From: Pseudonocardiales bacterium | GTDB taxonomy: Bacteria; Actinomycetota; Actinomycetes; Mycobacteriales; Jatrophihabitantaceae | Direction of reading: 5' to 3' | NCBI GenBank assembly: GCA_025465405.1 | Contig: JAODNL010000453.1 | Location: forward strand, 1 to 8,128 | DNA length: 8,128 bases | Shown here: positions 1-5,863 of the stretch, in pieces | How the letters are laid out: each line of letters opens with the position of its first letter | Position numbering within the stretch: position 1 is the first letter of the stretch | Position numbers and translations under genes: made by a program | Notes under the pieces: generated by a model | Seen by the model: only the letters and a program-made list of their open reading frames with translations | Databases searched by the model: none | What the model was told of the DNA's origin: nothing

Positions 1-196
1 TCTCCAGCGCGTCCGCGACGCGGGTGTCGAAACGCGAGTCGCGCAGGCCGTCACGGCCCCAAGGCCCGGGTTGCTCGACGAGCAGGACGCGGGCCGCGGG
101 AAAGGCCGTGCCGAGCATCGGGTCTCCGCGCAGCTGGGCACGCAACGCGCATCGGTCGAGCGATTCGCGGGGGTGCGGATGATGCGGCCGGGTCAC
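1..196 (-). CDS. Sucrase/ferredoxin-like protein, N-terminal 65 residues (partial)
   Basis: Partial gene running off the left edge; 65 codons are visible. The encoded start contains DRCALRAQLRGDPMLGTAF followed by ARVLLVEQPGPWGRDGLRDS. The order of a Cys, a GDPxxGTA segment and a (L)LVEQPGPWGRDxL segment is what I know from the sucrase/ferredoxin-like family (Suc_Fer-like, thioredoxin-fold proteins thought to carry a [2Fe-2S] cluster). C16 would be an early cysteine of that fold; the remaining cluster ligands lie outside the window. I chose GTG at 196 because AAAGG lies nine bases upstream; ATG at 118 would remove the conserved Cys segment. The gene begins 24 bases after the oxygenase stop on the same strand, in the same reading frame as that stop, so co-transcription is likely. 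By inference it could pass electrons to, or keep reduced the iron of, the neighbouring Fe(II) oxygenase. The family call rests on a short segment. Confidence 0.72.
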   Translation of the reverse strand, partial: MTRPHHPHPRESLDRCALRAQLRGDPMLGTAFPAARVLLVEQPGPWGRDGLRDSRFDTRVADALE

Positions 197-220
197 ACGG
201 CCCAGCCTTTCACGCAGCTT

Positions 221-1447
221 TCACGCGGCGACGAGCACTCCTTCGCGCAGCAGGCGGCGCGCGACGGTCAGCTGCTCCTCGGCGTCGAGCCCGGGCAGCT
301 CGGCCGGCGCGAACACCGCACCGGACAGCACCGTCTTGATCGCCGCGGCCGCATCGAGGGGGAGCTCGACAGTGCGATCGAGCAATACCAGCCGGACGTG
401 CTCGGCATCGCCGTCCAGGCGGGGACGGAGCGCGGCCCGCAGCCGAAGCGGGGTGTGCGCGTCGACCTGCTGCGCGGCGGCCAACTGGGCCAGCGGCGCG
501 ATCGGTTCGGGCCGGGTGTCGCGCCGCAGCATCCCGCCGATCCGCCGGCCGATCTCGTCCGCTCCAGCGACGTCGAGGAAGTGGCCGAGCGCGGCACGCG
601 TCGCCGCGAGGTGCGGTGCGAGCACGTCCGGGTCGGCGAGGTCGAGCCCCATCGGCAGGGACGTGCGCAGCTCGGCGTCGTGCTGCGCCGCATCGAGCAG
701 CTGCCGCACGAGGTGGTAACGGGTCAGTGGGTGAACGCCGACGGTGACGTGGATCGTGGTCTCGCCCAGCGCCTTCGCGGCGTGGATGGTGCCGCGCGGC
801 AAATAGAGCGTGTCGCCCGGTTCGAGCACGGTGTCGATCAGCGGCTCCTCCGCCGCCCGGGCGGACACCTCGGCCCGATGTCGTTCCCACGGCTGCTCGG
901 CGAGCGGGTCCACCACAACCGGCGGATGGATGATCCATCGCTTGCGCCCGGCGACCTGGAGAACGAACACGTCGTGCACGTCGTAATGCGGTGCGAAGCC
1001 CTGGTTCTGCGGTGGCGTGACGTAGGCGTTGATCTGAACCGGATGCCCCACCTCGTCCGACAGGCGGGTGCCGAGGTCGACCAGCGGCGGCCAGGTGCGA
1101 TGCAGCGCCTGCAGGACGAGCGTCGCGCCGTCCGCGATCATCGCGAGCACGCGGTCGTCGGCCGCCTGGTCCGCGATGCTCGCGCCCGCGCCGCCACCGC
1201 GGGTGAATCTCGACGGCGGTAGGACGTCGCCGTCCTTCGCCATCCGAAGGAACGGACTGCGCAACCCGCGCCGCGAGACGAGCTCGTCGACCGCCGCGGC
1301 GTCGAGCAGGTCGTCGAAATGGGTCCCGAGGTCAGCCGCGCGGGTCAGCAGCGGGGCGCGCGCCCAGTACTCGGCGGCGAATACGTCGACGCCGCAGGCG
1401 ACACAGCGATCGAGCGCAGTGCCGCCAGCGGCCCCGGTCGAGCTCAC
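221..1447 (-). CDS. JmjC/Cupin_4 Fe(II)/2-oxoglutarate oxygenase, ribosomal-oxygenase type
   Basis: A 408-residue protein resembling the bacterial and eukaryotic ROX enzymes (YcfD/RoxA, MINA53, NO66), which hydroxylate Arg or His side chains in ribosomal proteins. The core segment QGFAPHYDVHDVFVLQ (about 149-164), followed by GRKRW, is highly typical. H154 and D156 form the HxD iron motif, H222 (in LPRGTIHAA) is the distal ligand, and K169 or a neighbour is a candidate for binding 2-oxoglutarate. A ROX-like N-terminus (FAAEYWARAPLL, about 23-34) and a C-terminal region ending in a winged-helix-like segment (about 390-408) fit the family, and the length is close to the usual 370-400. C15 and C18 form a CVAC pair near the N-terminus of unknown role. 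The GTG start at 1447 lies 3 bases after the stop of the Asp/Gly-repeat peptide gene, which implies translational coupling since no clear ribosome binding site precedes it. Inferred role: hydroxylating the adjacent peptide. A ribosomal protein substrate is the main alternative. Confidence 0.9.
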   Translation of the reverse strand: MSSTGAAGGTALDRCVACGVDVFAAEYWARAPLLTRAADLGTHFDDLLDAAAVDELVSRRGLRSPFLRMAKDGDVLPPSRFTRGGGAGASIADQAADDRVLAMIADGATLVLQALHRTWPPLVDLGTRLSDEVGHPVQINAYVTPPQNQGFAPHYDVHDVFVLQVAGRKRWIIHPPVVVDPLAEQPWERHRAEVSARAAEEPLIDTVLEPGDTLYLPRGTIHAAKALGETTIHVTVGVHPLTRYHLVRQLLDAAQHDAELRTSLPMGLDLADPDVLAPHLAATRAALGHFLDVAGADEIGRRIGGMLRRDTRPEPIAPLAQLAAAQQVDAHTPLRLRAALRPRLDGDAEHVRLVLLDRTVELPLDAAAAIKTVLSGAVFAPAELPGLDAEEQLTVARRLLREGVLVAA

Positions 1448-1450
1448 GTA

Positions 1451-1705
1451 CTACGCGCCGGCACCGCGGTCCGCGCCACCGTCCGCTCCGCCGTCGCGGT
1501 CCGCGCCACTGTCGGATCCGCCGTCATCGGCGCCTGCGCCACCGTCGCCACCACCGTCAGCACCGCCGTCCGCCCCGGCATCGCCGCGACCGGCACCGCT
1601 GTCCGCACCACCGTCGGCGAAGCCGGCGCCGCCGTCGCCTCCGCCGTCAGCAGCACCGTCGGCCCCGCCGTCGCCGGTCCTGATGTCGTCGTCGTCGATG
1701 CTCAT
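1451..1705 (-). CDS. Asp/Gly/Ala-repeat peptide, candidate precursor of a hydroxylated RiPP-like product
   Basis: An 84-residue peptide with a short distinct head, MSIDDDDIRTGDGG, followed by a low-complexity body of ADGG-, GGDGG- and ADSG-like units. By my count 71 residues are Gly (33), Asp (21) or Ala (17). There are four Arg (9, 40, 70, 80), four Ser, one Phe (29), and no Cys, His, Lys or Trp. Predicted net charge is near -17, so it is probably disordered. The ATG at 1705 is chosen over an in-frame start at 1744 because AAGGAG sits five bases upstream of it. The stop is 3 bases before the JmjC oxygenase start. I know of no assigned function. Inference: it is the substrate of the oxygenase, with residues 1-10 as a recognition leader and the repeats as the modified core; Asp or Arg are the plausible hydroxylation targets. 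Alternatives are an acidic, metal-binding or structural disordered protein. The reading frame is G/C-rich and other frames are also open, but the ribosome binding site and the coupling support this one. Confidence 0.8.
   Translation of the reverse strand: MSIDDDDIRTGDGGADGAADGGGDGGAGFADGGADSGAGRGDAGADGGADGGGDGGAGADDGGSDSGADRDGGADGGADRGAGA
1484..1663 (-). repeat. Two-copy 30-residue tandem repeat within the Asp/Gly-rich peptide
   Basis: Residues 15-44 (bases 1574-1663) and 45-74 (bases 1484-1573) of the peptide align without gaps at about 21 of 30 positions. Both copies share the segment ADGGGDGGAG and a later DSGA. An Arg falls at position 26 of each copy (R40 and R70). This indicates in-gene duplication of a 90-base unit built from smaller four- and five-residue units. 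The copies have diverged, which argues against a very recent slippage event. Confidence 0.7.
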
Positions 1706-1710
1706 TCCCG

Positions 1711-1716
1711 CTCCTT
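1711..1716 (-). promoter_or_regulatory. Ribosome binding site of the repeat-peptide gene
   Basis: On the minus strand the bases read AAGGAG, five bases before the ATG at 1705. It is the best Shine-Dalgarno match on this strand in the window and decides the start of the peptide over the upstream in-frame start at 1744. The strong site fits a peptide made in larger amounts than the enzyme downstream, which has no clear site of its own. Confidence 0.75.
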
Positions 1717-1734
1717 CAGGTAGGAAAGAGACCG

Positions 1735-1751
1735 GCGGCCGCAACGGCCGC
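1735..1751 (-). promoter_or_regulatory. Small inverted repeat in the leader of the repeat-peptide gene
   Basis: The arms GCGGCC and GGCCGC pair perfectly around a five-base loop, ending about 30 bases upstream of the peptide's start codon. In RNA this would form a short GC-only hairpin just ahead of the ribosome binding site. Such short GC-rich palindromes are frequent by chance in this base composition, so a regulatory role is only a possibility. Confidence 0.25.
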
Positions 1752-1766
1752 GCCAGTCAGGAAGCG

Positions 1767-1793
1767 GTTACCCGAACGGGCTGCGCGCGTAAC
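1767..1793 (-). terminator. Possible weak hairpin just after menG
   Basis: GTTAC (1767-1771) and GTAAC (1789-1793) form outer arms, and the inner sequence CCCGAACGGG (1771-1780) is itself an inverted repeat sharing base 1771. The structure begins 2 bases beyond the menG stop codon. There is no following T-run on the minus strand, so it is not a classical intrinsic terminator. It could attenuate read-through or mark the promoter region of the peptide cassette. Confidence 0.22.
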
Positions 1794-1795
1794 GC

Positions 1796-2503
1796 CTACC
1801 CGCGCTCGGCGAGGTGCAGCGCCACCACGCCACCTGTCAGGTTGCGATAGCGGACGTCGCTCCACCCCGCCGCGGCGATCATCCGGGCGAGCTCCTCCTG
1901 GGACGGCCAGCTCCGGATCGACTCGGCCAGGTAGACGTAGGCGTCCGGGTTCGTCGCAACCCGCCGCGCGATCCAGGGCAGCGCGCGCATCAGGTAGTTG
2001 AGGTACACGAACCGGAACGGTCGCGAGACCGGTCGGCTGAACTCACAGACGACCAGCCGGCCTGCCGGGCGCACCACCCGGGCAAGCTCGTGCAGCGCCT
2101 GCGACACGTCGGCGACGTTGCGCAGGCCGAAGGAGATCGTCGCCGCGTCGAACACCGCATCGGCGAACGGCAGGTGCAGCGCATCGCCGGCCACGAACGG
2201 CACGCCGCGACGACTCTTGTTCGCGCGCCCGGCGCGCAGCATGCCGAGCGAGAAGTCACAGGCAACGGCGTACGCGCCGGAGCGACGCAACTCGGCGGTG
2301 GACACCCCGGTGCCGGCGGCAAGGTCGAGGACGCGCTGGCCGCGGCGCAGCTCGAGGCATTGCCGGGTACGCCGGCGCCAGTGACGGTCCTGCCCGATCG
2401 ACAGCACCGTGTTCGTGAGGTCGTAACGCCGGGCCACACCGTCGAACATGGCGGCGACGTCGCGCGGCTGCTTGTCCAGGGTTGCTCGGCTCATCGGCGT
2501 CAT
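1796..2503 (-). CDS. menG: Demethylmenaquinone methyltransferase (UbiE/MenG family)
   Basis: A 235-residue class I SAM-dependent methyltransferase, the usual length for MenG. It catalyses the last step of menaquinone synthesis, methylating the ring of demethylmenaquinone at the membrane. Visible family features are the N-terminal signature FDGVARRYDLTNTVLSIGQD (20-39), SAM motif I VLDLAAGTGV (58-67), an acidic residue after beta2 (D83), GDALHLPF (106-113), and the UbiE-type segment RNVADVSQALHELARVVRP (128-146) followed by GRLVVCEFSRP. The ATG at 2503 is chosen because it overlaps the TGA of the upstream transporter gene (ATGA, 4 bases), implying translational coupling; a second ATG at 2494 has no better ribosome binding site. 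It belongs functionally with mqnA and mqnC in this window, since futalosine-pathway organisms also need a final methyltransferase. Downstream, after 90 bases, lies the repeat-peptide/oxygenase cassette. Confidence 0.93.
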   Translation of the reverse strand: MTPMSRATLDKQPRDVAAMFDGVARRYDLTNTVLSIGQDRHWRRRTRQCLELRRGQRVLDLAAGTGVSTAELRRSGAYAVACDFSLGMLRAGRANKSRRGVPFVAGDALHLPFADAVFDAATISFGLRNVADVSQALHELARVVRPAGRLVVCEFSRPVSRPFRFVYLNYLMRALPWIARRVATNPDAYVYLAESIRSWPSQEELARMIAAAGWSDVRYRNLTGGVVALHLAERG

Positions 2504-3381
2504 TGTGCCCGACTCAACCGGTCGGCCGAGTCCGACGACGACGCGGCAAGCCGTACCGCGCCGATGACGATCACCACCAGGCTGGCGAGATACACGATGA
2601 CGCGCGGCCAGCCGACCGGCACGTGCTCGTGCAACAACACCGCGCCCAAGATCACGGCCGCGACGGGATCAGCCGACTTGTTCGCCGGGAAGCTGGCGGC
2701 GAGCGCGCCGACCTGGAACGAGATCTGGGTCAGGGTGATGCCGAGCCCACCGATCACGGTGAGGCCGACGAGCGGCACGAGCCCGGACGCGTGAGTGAGC
2801 AGGCCCCGGATGCCGTGGTCCTGGAACTCCGTCGTCGAGGCATTCACCAGCACGCCGCAGGTGCCGAACCACGCTCCGGCCACCCCGCCGTATATGCCGG
2901 CCCGAAGCGCGGTGCTGCGCCGCCAGACCGACGCGCACAGCGCCCCACCGGCAACCAGCGCGATCACGACAGTCAGCACCATCGCCCGTTGTGAGGGCAC
3001 CCGCCCGGTGCCTGGTGAGCCGAGCGCCGCGAAGAAGATCGCCAGGCCACCGAGGATGCCCAGGCATGCCACGTAATCACCGGGACGTGGCCTCGTGCCG
3101 TCGAGCAACGATCCGACCGCGAGCGACACCGGAAGGGTCAGCACGAGCAGCGGCTGGATGAGCACGACCGGTCCCGTCGAGAGCGCGACGACCTGGAGGG
3201 CGAAGCCGACGGTGTCGCCGCCGATCGACAGCAACCACCGGGGATCGCGCAGCAGCCGCAGCAGCCCGCGCGGATCGGCCTCACCCGTGCCCGTATGCGC
3301 CGCCGAGTGCTGGACAGCGGTCGACGCGCCGTACGCGATCGCCGACGCGACGCCGAACGGGATGGCCACGACCAACGTCAC
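2500..3381 (-). CDS. DMT-superfamily (NIPA-like) membrane transporter
   Basis: A 293-residue, very hydrophobic protein with about nine to ten membrane segments, starting VTLVVAIPFGVASAIAYGAS and containing GDTVGFALQVVALSTGPVVL, the kind of half-repeat seen in drug/metabolite and NIPA-type Mg2+ transporters. The C-terminal half includes ITLTQISFQVGALAASFPAN, then DPVAAVILGAVLLHEHVP, and ends in a short polar tail. The substrate cannot be told from sequence. The start is uncertain: GTG at 3381 matches where the first membrane helix begins, but I see no good ribosome binding site; GTG at 3456 is an alternative. Extension to 3588 is unlikely because it would run over the start of the divergent hydrolase gene. 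Its stop overlaps the menG start by 4 bases, so the two are co-translated, but a role in quinone metabolism is not implied. Confidence 0.82.
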   Translation of the reverse strand: MTLVVAIPFGVASAIAYGASTAVQHSAAHTGTGEADPRGLLRLLRDPRWLLSIGGDTVGFALQVVALSTGPVVLIQPLLVLTLPVSLAVGSLLDGTRPRPGDYVACLGILGGLAIFFAALGSPGTGRVPSQRAMVLTVVIALVAGGALCASVWRRSTALRAGIYGGVAGAWFGTCGVLVNASTTEFQDHGIRGLLTHASGLVPLVGLTVIGGLGITLTQISFQVGALAASFPANKSADPVAAVILGAVLLHEHVPVGWPRVIVYLASLVVIVIGAVRLAASSSDSADRLSRAQ

Positions 3382-3475
3382 GAGCGGAGGGTATCTGCCG
3401 CCGGGCGCCGCGTTCGGTTTGCGGTGATCCCCGAGCGCATGGATGCTGTACGCCACCCCGGCCCCGGAGCGCCCG
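3382..3475. promoter_or_regulatory. Divergent intergenic region between the DMT transporter and the SGNH operon
   Basis: These 94 bases separate two divergently transcribed units and should carry promoters for both. I see no convincing -35/-10 pair. The only clear signal is GGAG at 3466-3469, six bases before the ATG at 3476, which sets the start of the first SGNH hydrolase. If the transporter starts at GTG 3456, the region shrinks to about 19 bases. Confidence 0.4.
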
Positions 3476-4357
3476 ATGATCTCGATCGTCCGTCGGATGC
3501 GACGCCTACCCGTCGCCTTCGCCGTCCTCGCCGTCCTTCCGCTCGCCGCGACAACGGTCTCGGTGCCTCCGGCGGCCGTCGCTGCCACCGGCGGTGTCTA
3601 CGTCGCGCTCGGCGACTCGTACTCCGCCGGGCCGCTCATCCTGCCGATGACCGACCCCCTTACCTGCGTGCGGTCCGCAGTGGACTACCCGGGGCTGCTC
3701 GCCGCCAAGCTGCACGTGCCGGCGTTTCGCGACGTGACCTGCTCGGCGGCGACGACATCGGACTTCGGCAGCTCGCAACCGGGCAACATCGCCGGGACGG
3801 CTGCGCCTCAATACGACGCCGTCACGGCGGACGCCACGCTTGTCACAGTTGGCATCGGAGGCAATGACGTCGGCCTGGTCGGGCTGGCCGAGAGCTGCAT
3901 CAACGTGCTTCCCGCGCCGCTCGGCACGTCGTGCGCCGCGAAGTACACGGCGGGTGGTGTCGACCAGTACAGCCGGCGCATCCAGGCCTTCGCCAGCACC
4001 TACGGCAGCGTGATCGACACGATCCACGGCCGGGCGCCGAACGCGCGGGTGGTCATGGTCGGCTACCCGACAACGATCCGGGACGGTGGGTGCTGGCCCG
4101 TGCAGCCGGTGCTCGCACCGGACGCCACGTACATCCAAGCGAAGGTCGACGAGCTCAACGCCGCAATGGCGCGGGAGGCCGGGACCCACGGGGCGACCTA
4201 CGTCGACCTGCGCAGCTCCTCCGTCGGTCATGACGCGTGCGCGCTGCCCGGTCAGCGCTGGGTCGAGGGTCTCGTACCACTGTCCGACGCGTTCCCCCTG
4301 CATCCGAACGAGCTGTCGATGCGCAACGCCGCCAACGTGATCTACGCCGACCTGTAG
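3476..4357 (+). CDS. Secreted SGNH/GDSL-family hydrolase (first of tandem pair)
   Basis: A 293-residue esterase/lipase-type enzyme. A signal peptide is visible: a basic start (MISIVRRMRR), a hydrophobic stretch about 11-25 and likely cleavage near AVAATGG (35-40). Block I is GDSYSAG with nucleophile S48; block III is GIGGNDVG with N130; block V is FPLHPN with H276. Six cysteines (64, 89, 141, 153, 206, 255) suit three disulfides, as in secreted actinobacterial SGNH lipases. The canonical catalytic Asp three residues before the His is absent (F273 is there), although D271 is at -5. ATG 3476 is chosen for its ribosome binding site GGAG at six bases; ATG 3443 would add an untypical non-hydrophobic extension before the signal peptide. 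The second SGNH gene follows after 8 bases. The substrate (lipid ester, acylated sugar or polymer) is not evident. Confidence 0.9.
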   Translation: MISIVRRMRRLPVAFAVLAVLPLAATTVSVPPAAVAATGGVYVALGDSYSAGPLILPMTDPLTCVRSAVDYPGLLAAKLHVPAFRDVTCSAATTSDFGSSQPGNIAGTAAPQYDAVTADATLVTVGIGGNDVGLVGLAESCINVLPAPLGTSCAAKYTAGGVDQYSRRIQAFASTYGSVIDTIHGRAPNARVVMVGYPTTIRDGGCWPVQPVLAPDATYIQAKVDELNAAMAREAGTHGATYVDLRSSSVGHDACALPGQRWVEGLVPLSDAFPLHPNELSMRNAANVIYADL

Positions 4358-4360
4358 GAG
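4357..4360 (+). promoter_or_regulatory. Ribosome binding site overlapping the stop codon of the first SGNH gene
   Basis: GGAG begins on the last base of the upstream TAG stop and lies five bases before GTG 4366 and eleven before ATG 4372. The spacing favours GTG as the start of the second hydrolase and indicates translational coupling within a two-gene operon. Confidence 0.6.
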
Positions 4361-4365
4361 CTTTA

Positions 4366-5196
4366 GTGCGAATGTCCCGCCTGCTGTTGGCAGGTGCCTT
4401 GGCCGTCGGCGCGCTGACCGCGGTCCCCACCGCGGCTCACTCCGACCCGGTGCACTACTACGTCGCGCTCGGGGACTCCCTGTCCAGGGGCTACCTGCCG
4501 GGCTCGGGCGACACCAACCAGGGCTACGTCGACGACCTGTACGTCACGCTGCACCAGAAGGATCCGACGCTGCAGCTGGTCAAGCTGGGCTGCAGCGGCG
4601 AGACGACCGGCACGATGATCAACGGCGGTAACTGTGGCTATACGGCCGGATCGCAGCTCGCCGCGGCCGAGCAGTTCCTCGCCGCCAACCGCGCGAACGT
4701 CACGTACCTGACGATCGATATCGGCGCGAACGACGTCGACGGCTGCGCGCCGGCGGGTTCGATCGACGCCGTATGCCTCGTCCAGGGCGCCCTTACGATC
4801 ACCCAGAACCTCAACACGATCCTGTCGCGGCTCAGGGCGGCCGACGGTGGGTTGCCGCGGTCTGTCGGCATGACTTACTACGACCCGTTCCTGCAGTACT
4901 GGCTCACCGGCCTACAGGGCCAGCTGATCGCGACGGCGTCGGTCGGGTTGCTGACGACGATCAACGCCGCGGAGAGCTTGGAATACACGGCCTACGGCTT
5001 CACGATCGCCGATGTGTTCTCGGCGTTCGACACAGCCGGTTTCGTGCCCTTCACCTCGGTGCCCGGCCACGGTTCGGTGCCGGCGAACGTCGCCACCATC
5101 TGCCGGCTGACGTACATGTGCGACCTGCAGAACATCCACGCGAACGTGGCGGGCTACCAGGTGATCGCGCAGACCTTCGCGGCCAAGCTCAACTAG
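4366..5196 (+). CDS. Secreted SGNH/GDSL-family hydrolase (second of tandem pair)
   Basis: A 276-residue protein with a signal peptide (MRMSRLLLAGALAVGALTAV, likely cleaved around TAAHS, 22-26). Block I GDSLSRG places the nucleophile at S38; block II is GCSGETT (75-81); block III is IGANDVDG with N122; block V is IHANVAGY with H258. As in the upstream copy, there is no Asp three residues before the His (Q255), but D253 is at -5. Six cysteines (76, 90, 127, 137, 246, 252) again suit three disulfides. Apart from these blocks the two proteins differ considerably, so they are diverged paralogues rather than a recent duplication. GTG 4366 fits the ribosome binding site best; ATG 4372 would shorten the protein by two residues. 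The last 8 bases overlap the convergent TetR gene. Substrate unknown; the TetR neighbour may regulate the pair, but this is only inference from position. Confidence 0.88.
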   Translation: MRMSRLLLAGALAVGALTAVPTAAHSDPVHYYVALGDSLSRGYLPGSGDTNQGYVDDLYVTLHQKDPTLQLVKLGCSGETTGTMINGGNCGYTAGSQLAAAEQFLAANRANVTYLTIDIGANDVDGCAPAGSIDAVCLVQGALTITQNLNTILSRLRAADGGLPRSVGMTYYDPFLQYWLTGLQGQLIATASVGLLTTINAAESLEYTAYGFTIADVFSAFDTAGFVPFTSVPGHGSVPANVATICRLTYMCDLQNIHANVAGYQVIAQTFAAKLN

Positions 5197-5863
5197 CGGC
5201 CTCCGGAGCGGGACGCGGCGGGAGCAGTCGGGTCAGTCGCTCGGCGAGCCAGCTCTCGAACCGTCTCGTGCTCCATTTCCGGACGTGCACCAACCGGTGA
5301 TAGAGGCTCGGTGCCATCAGCAGCCACAGCTCGTCGGCGGCCGAGTGCGGATCGAGCCCGTCGCGAAGCGAGCCCTTCCGGCCGAGATCGGCGACGGTTC
5401 GCCGTGCCGCGACCAGCCGCTGCTTCTCGCTGGTCTCCCACAGCTCACGCAGGCCCGGCTCCCCGCTGGCCGCCGCGCCGTGCACAACGTCGTCGAGCAG
5501 GGCGTAACGGCGGCCGACCGCCGTGACGTGCCGCGCCAGCAGCTCGACCACCCGATAGGGATCGGGCTCGGCACGTATCAACTGCACGGCCGGCCGCTCC
5601 TCGACACTGACGGGCTCGTCGTCGCCGGCGAGCGCAACGTCGCGGACGGCAGCGAGCAAGGTCTGCTTGTTGCCGACGGCGGCGAACACCGTGGGCTTGC
5701 TTACGCCGGCGAGCGAGGCCACTTGGTCGAGGGTCGTCGCGCCGTAGCCCTGCGCGAGAAACAGCTCGCGCGCGGCGGCCAGCACGGCACGGCGGGTCCG
5801 CGCCGCCTGCTCGTCGCGCAGTGGCGAGGAGTACGGCCGGCCGGAGTCCTTGACGGCGGTCAC
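5189..5863 (-). CDS. TetR/AcrR-family transcriptional regulator
   Basis: A 224-residue protein of typical TetR length. The N-terminal DNA-binding domain spans about residues 22-70: TRRAVLAAARELFLAQGYGA, then the helix-turn-helix region TTLDQVASLAGVSKPTVFAA and the usual following GNKQTLL. The C-terminal ligand domain (about 80-215) is not recognisable as to ligand. The start is GTG 5863 with only a weak upstream AGG; an extended, polar N-terminus before the first helix is usual for the family. The gene diverges from the small Cys/Trp gene at 5938 and converges on the second SGNH hydrolase with an 8-base overlap of the 3' ends. By the usual logic it would control itself and its divergent neighbour through the 74-base gap between them. 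Confidence 0.9.
   Translation of the reverse strand: MTAVKDSGRPYSSPLRDEQAARTRRAVLAAARELFLAQGYGATTLDQVASLAGVSKPTVFAAVGNKQTLLAAVRDVALAGDDEPVSVEERPAVQLIRAEPDPYRVVELLARHVTAVGRRYALLDDVVHGAAASGEPGLRELWETSEKQRLVAARRTVADLGRKGSLRDGLDPHSAADELWLLMAPSLYHRLVHVRKWSTRRFESWLAERLTRLLPPRPAPEAAS

Noticed and set aside
71..1222. Long plus-strand open frame (383 codons)
   Set aside because: It lies opposite the JmjC oxygenase, which has clear family motifs; the plus-strand product is Arg/Gly-rich without recognisable domains and is a GC-driven shadow.
1484..1663. Possible CRISPR-like or satellite repeat
   Set aside because: Repeat units are in-frame coding duplications without unique spacers; copies are adjacent and diverged.
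1319..1723. Plus-strand Ala/Val/Thr-rich frame and a minus-strand alternative frame (1444-1656)
   Set aside because: Both are other-frame readings of the same repetitive DNA. Only the frame starting at 1705 has a strong ribosome binding site and couples to the oxygenase.
1068..1850. Plus-strand frame encoding a Pro/Ser/Ala-rich repeat protein
   Set aside because: It is antisense to the Asp/Gly peptide and crosses into the oxygenase and menG. The repeats are the complement of the GGC/GAC-rich codons, and no ribosome binding site or domain supports it.
1814..2994. Plus-strand frames opposite menG and the transporter
   Set aside because: Antisense to genes with firm motif support; products show no domain.
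3382..3588. Long N-terminal extension of the DMT transporter
   Set aside because: It would be polar, Arg-rich and overlap the ribosome binding site and signal-peptide coding region of the divergent hydrolase.
4237..4365. Longer start for the second SGNH hydrolase
   Set aside because: It would overlap the first hydrolase by about 120 bases and put an Arg-rich segment before an otherwise normal signal peptide.
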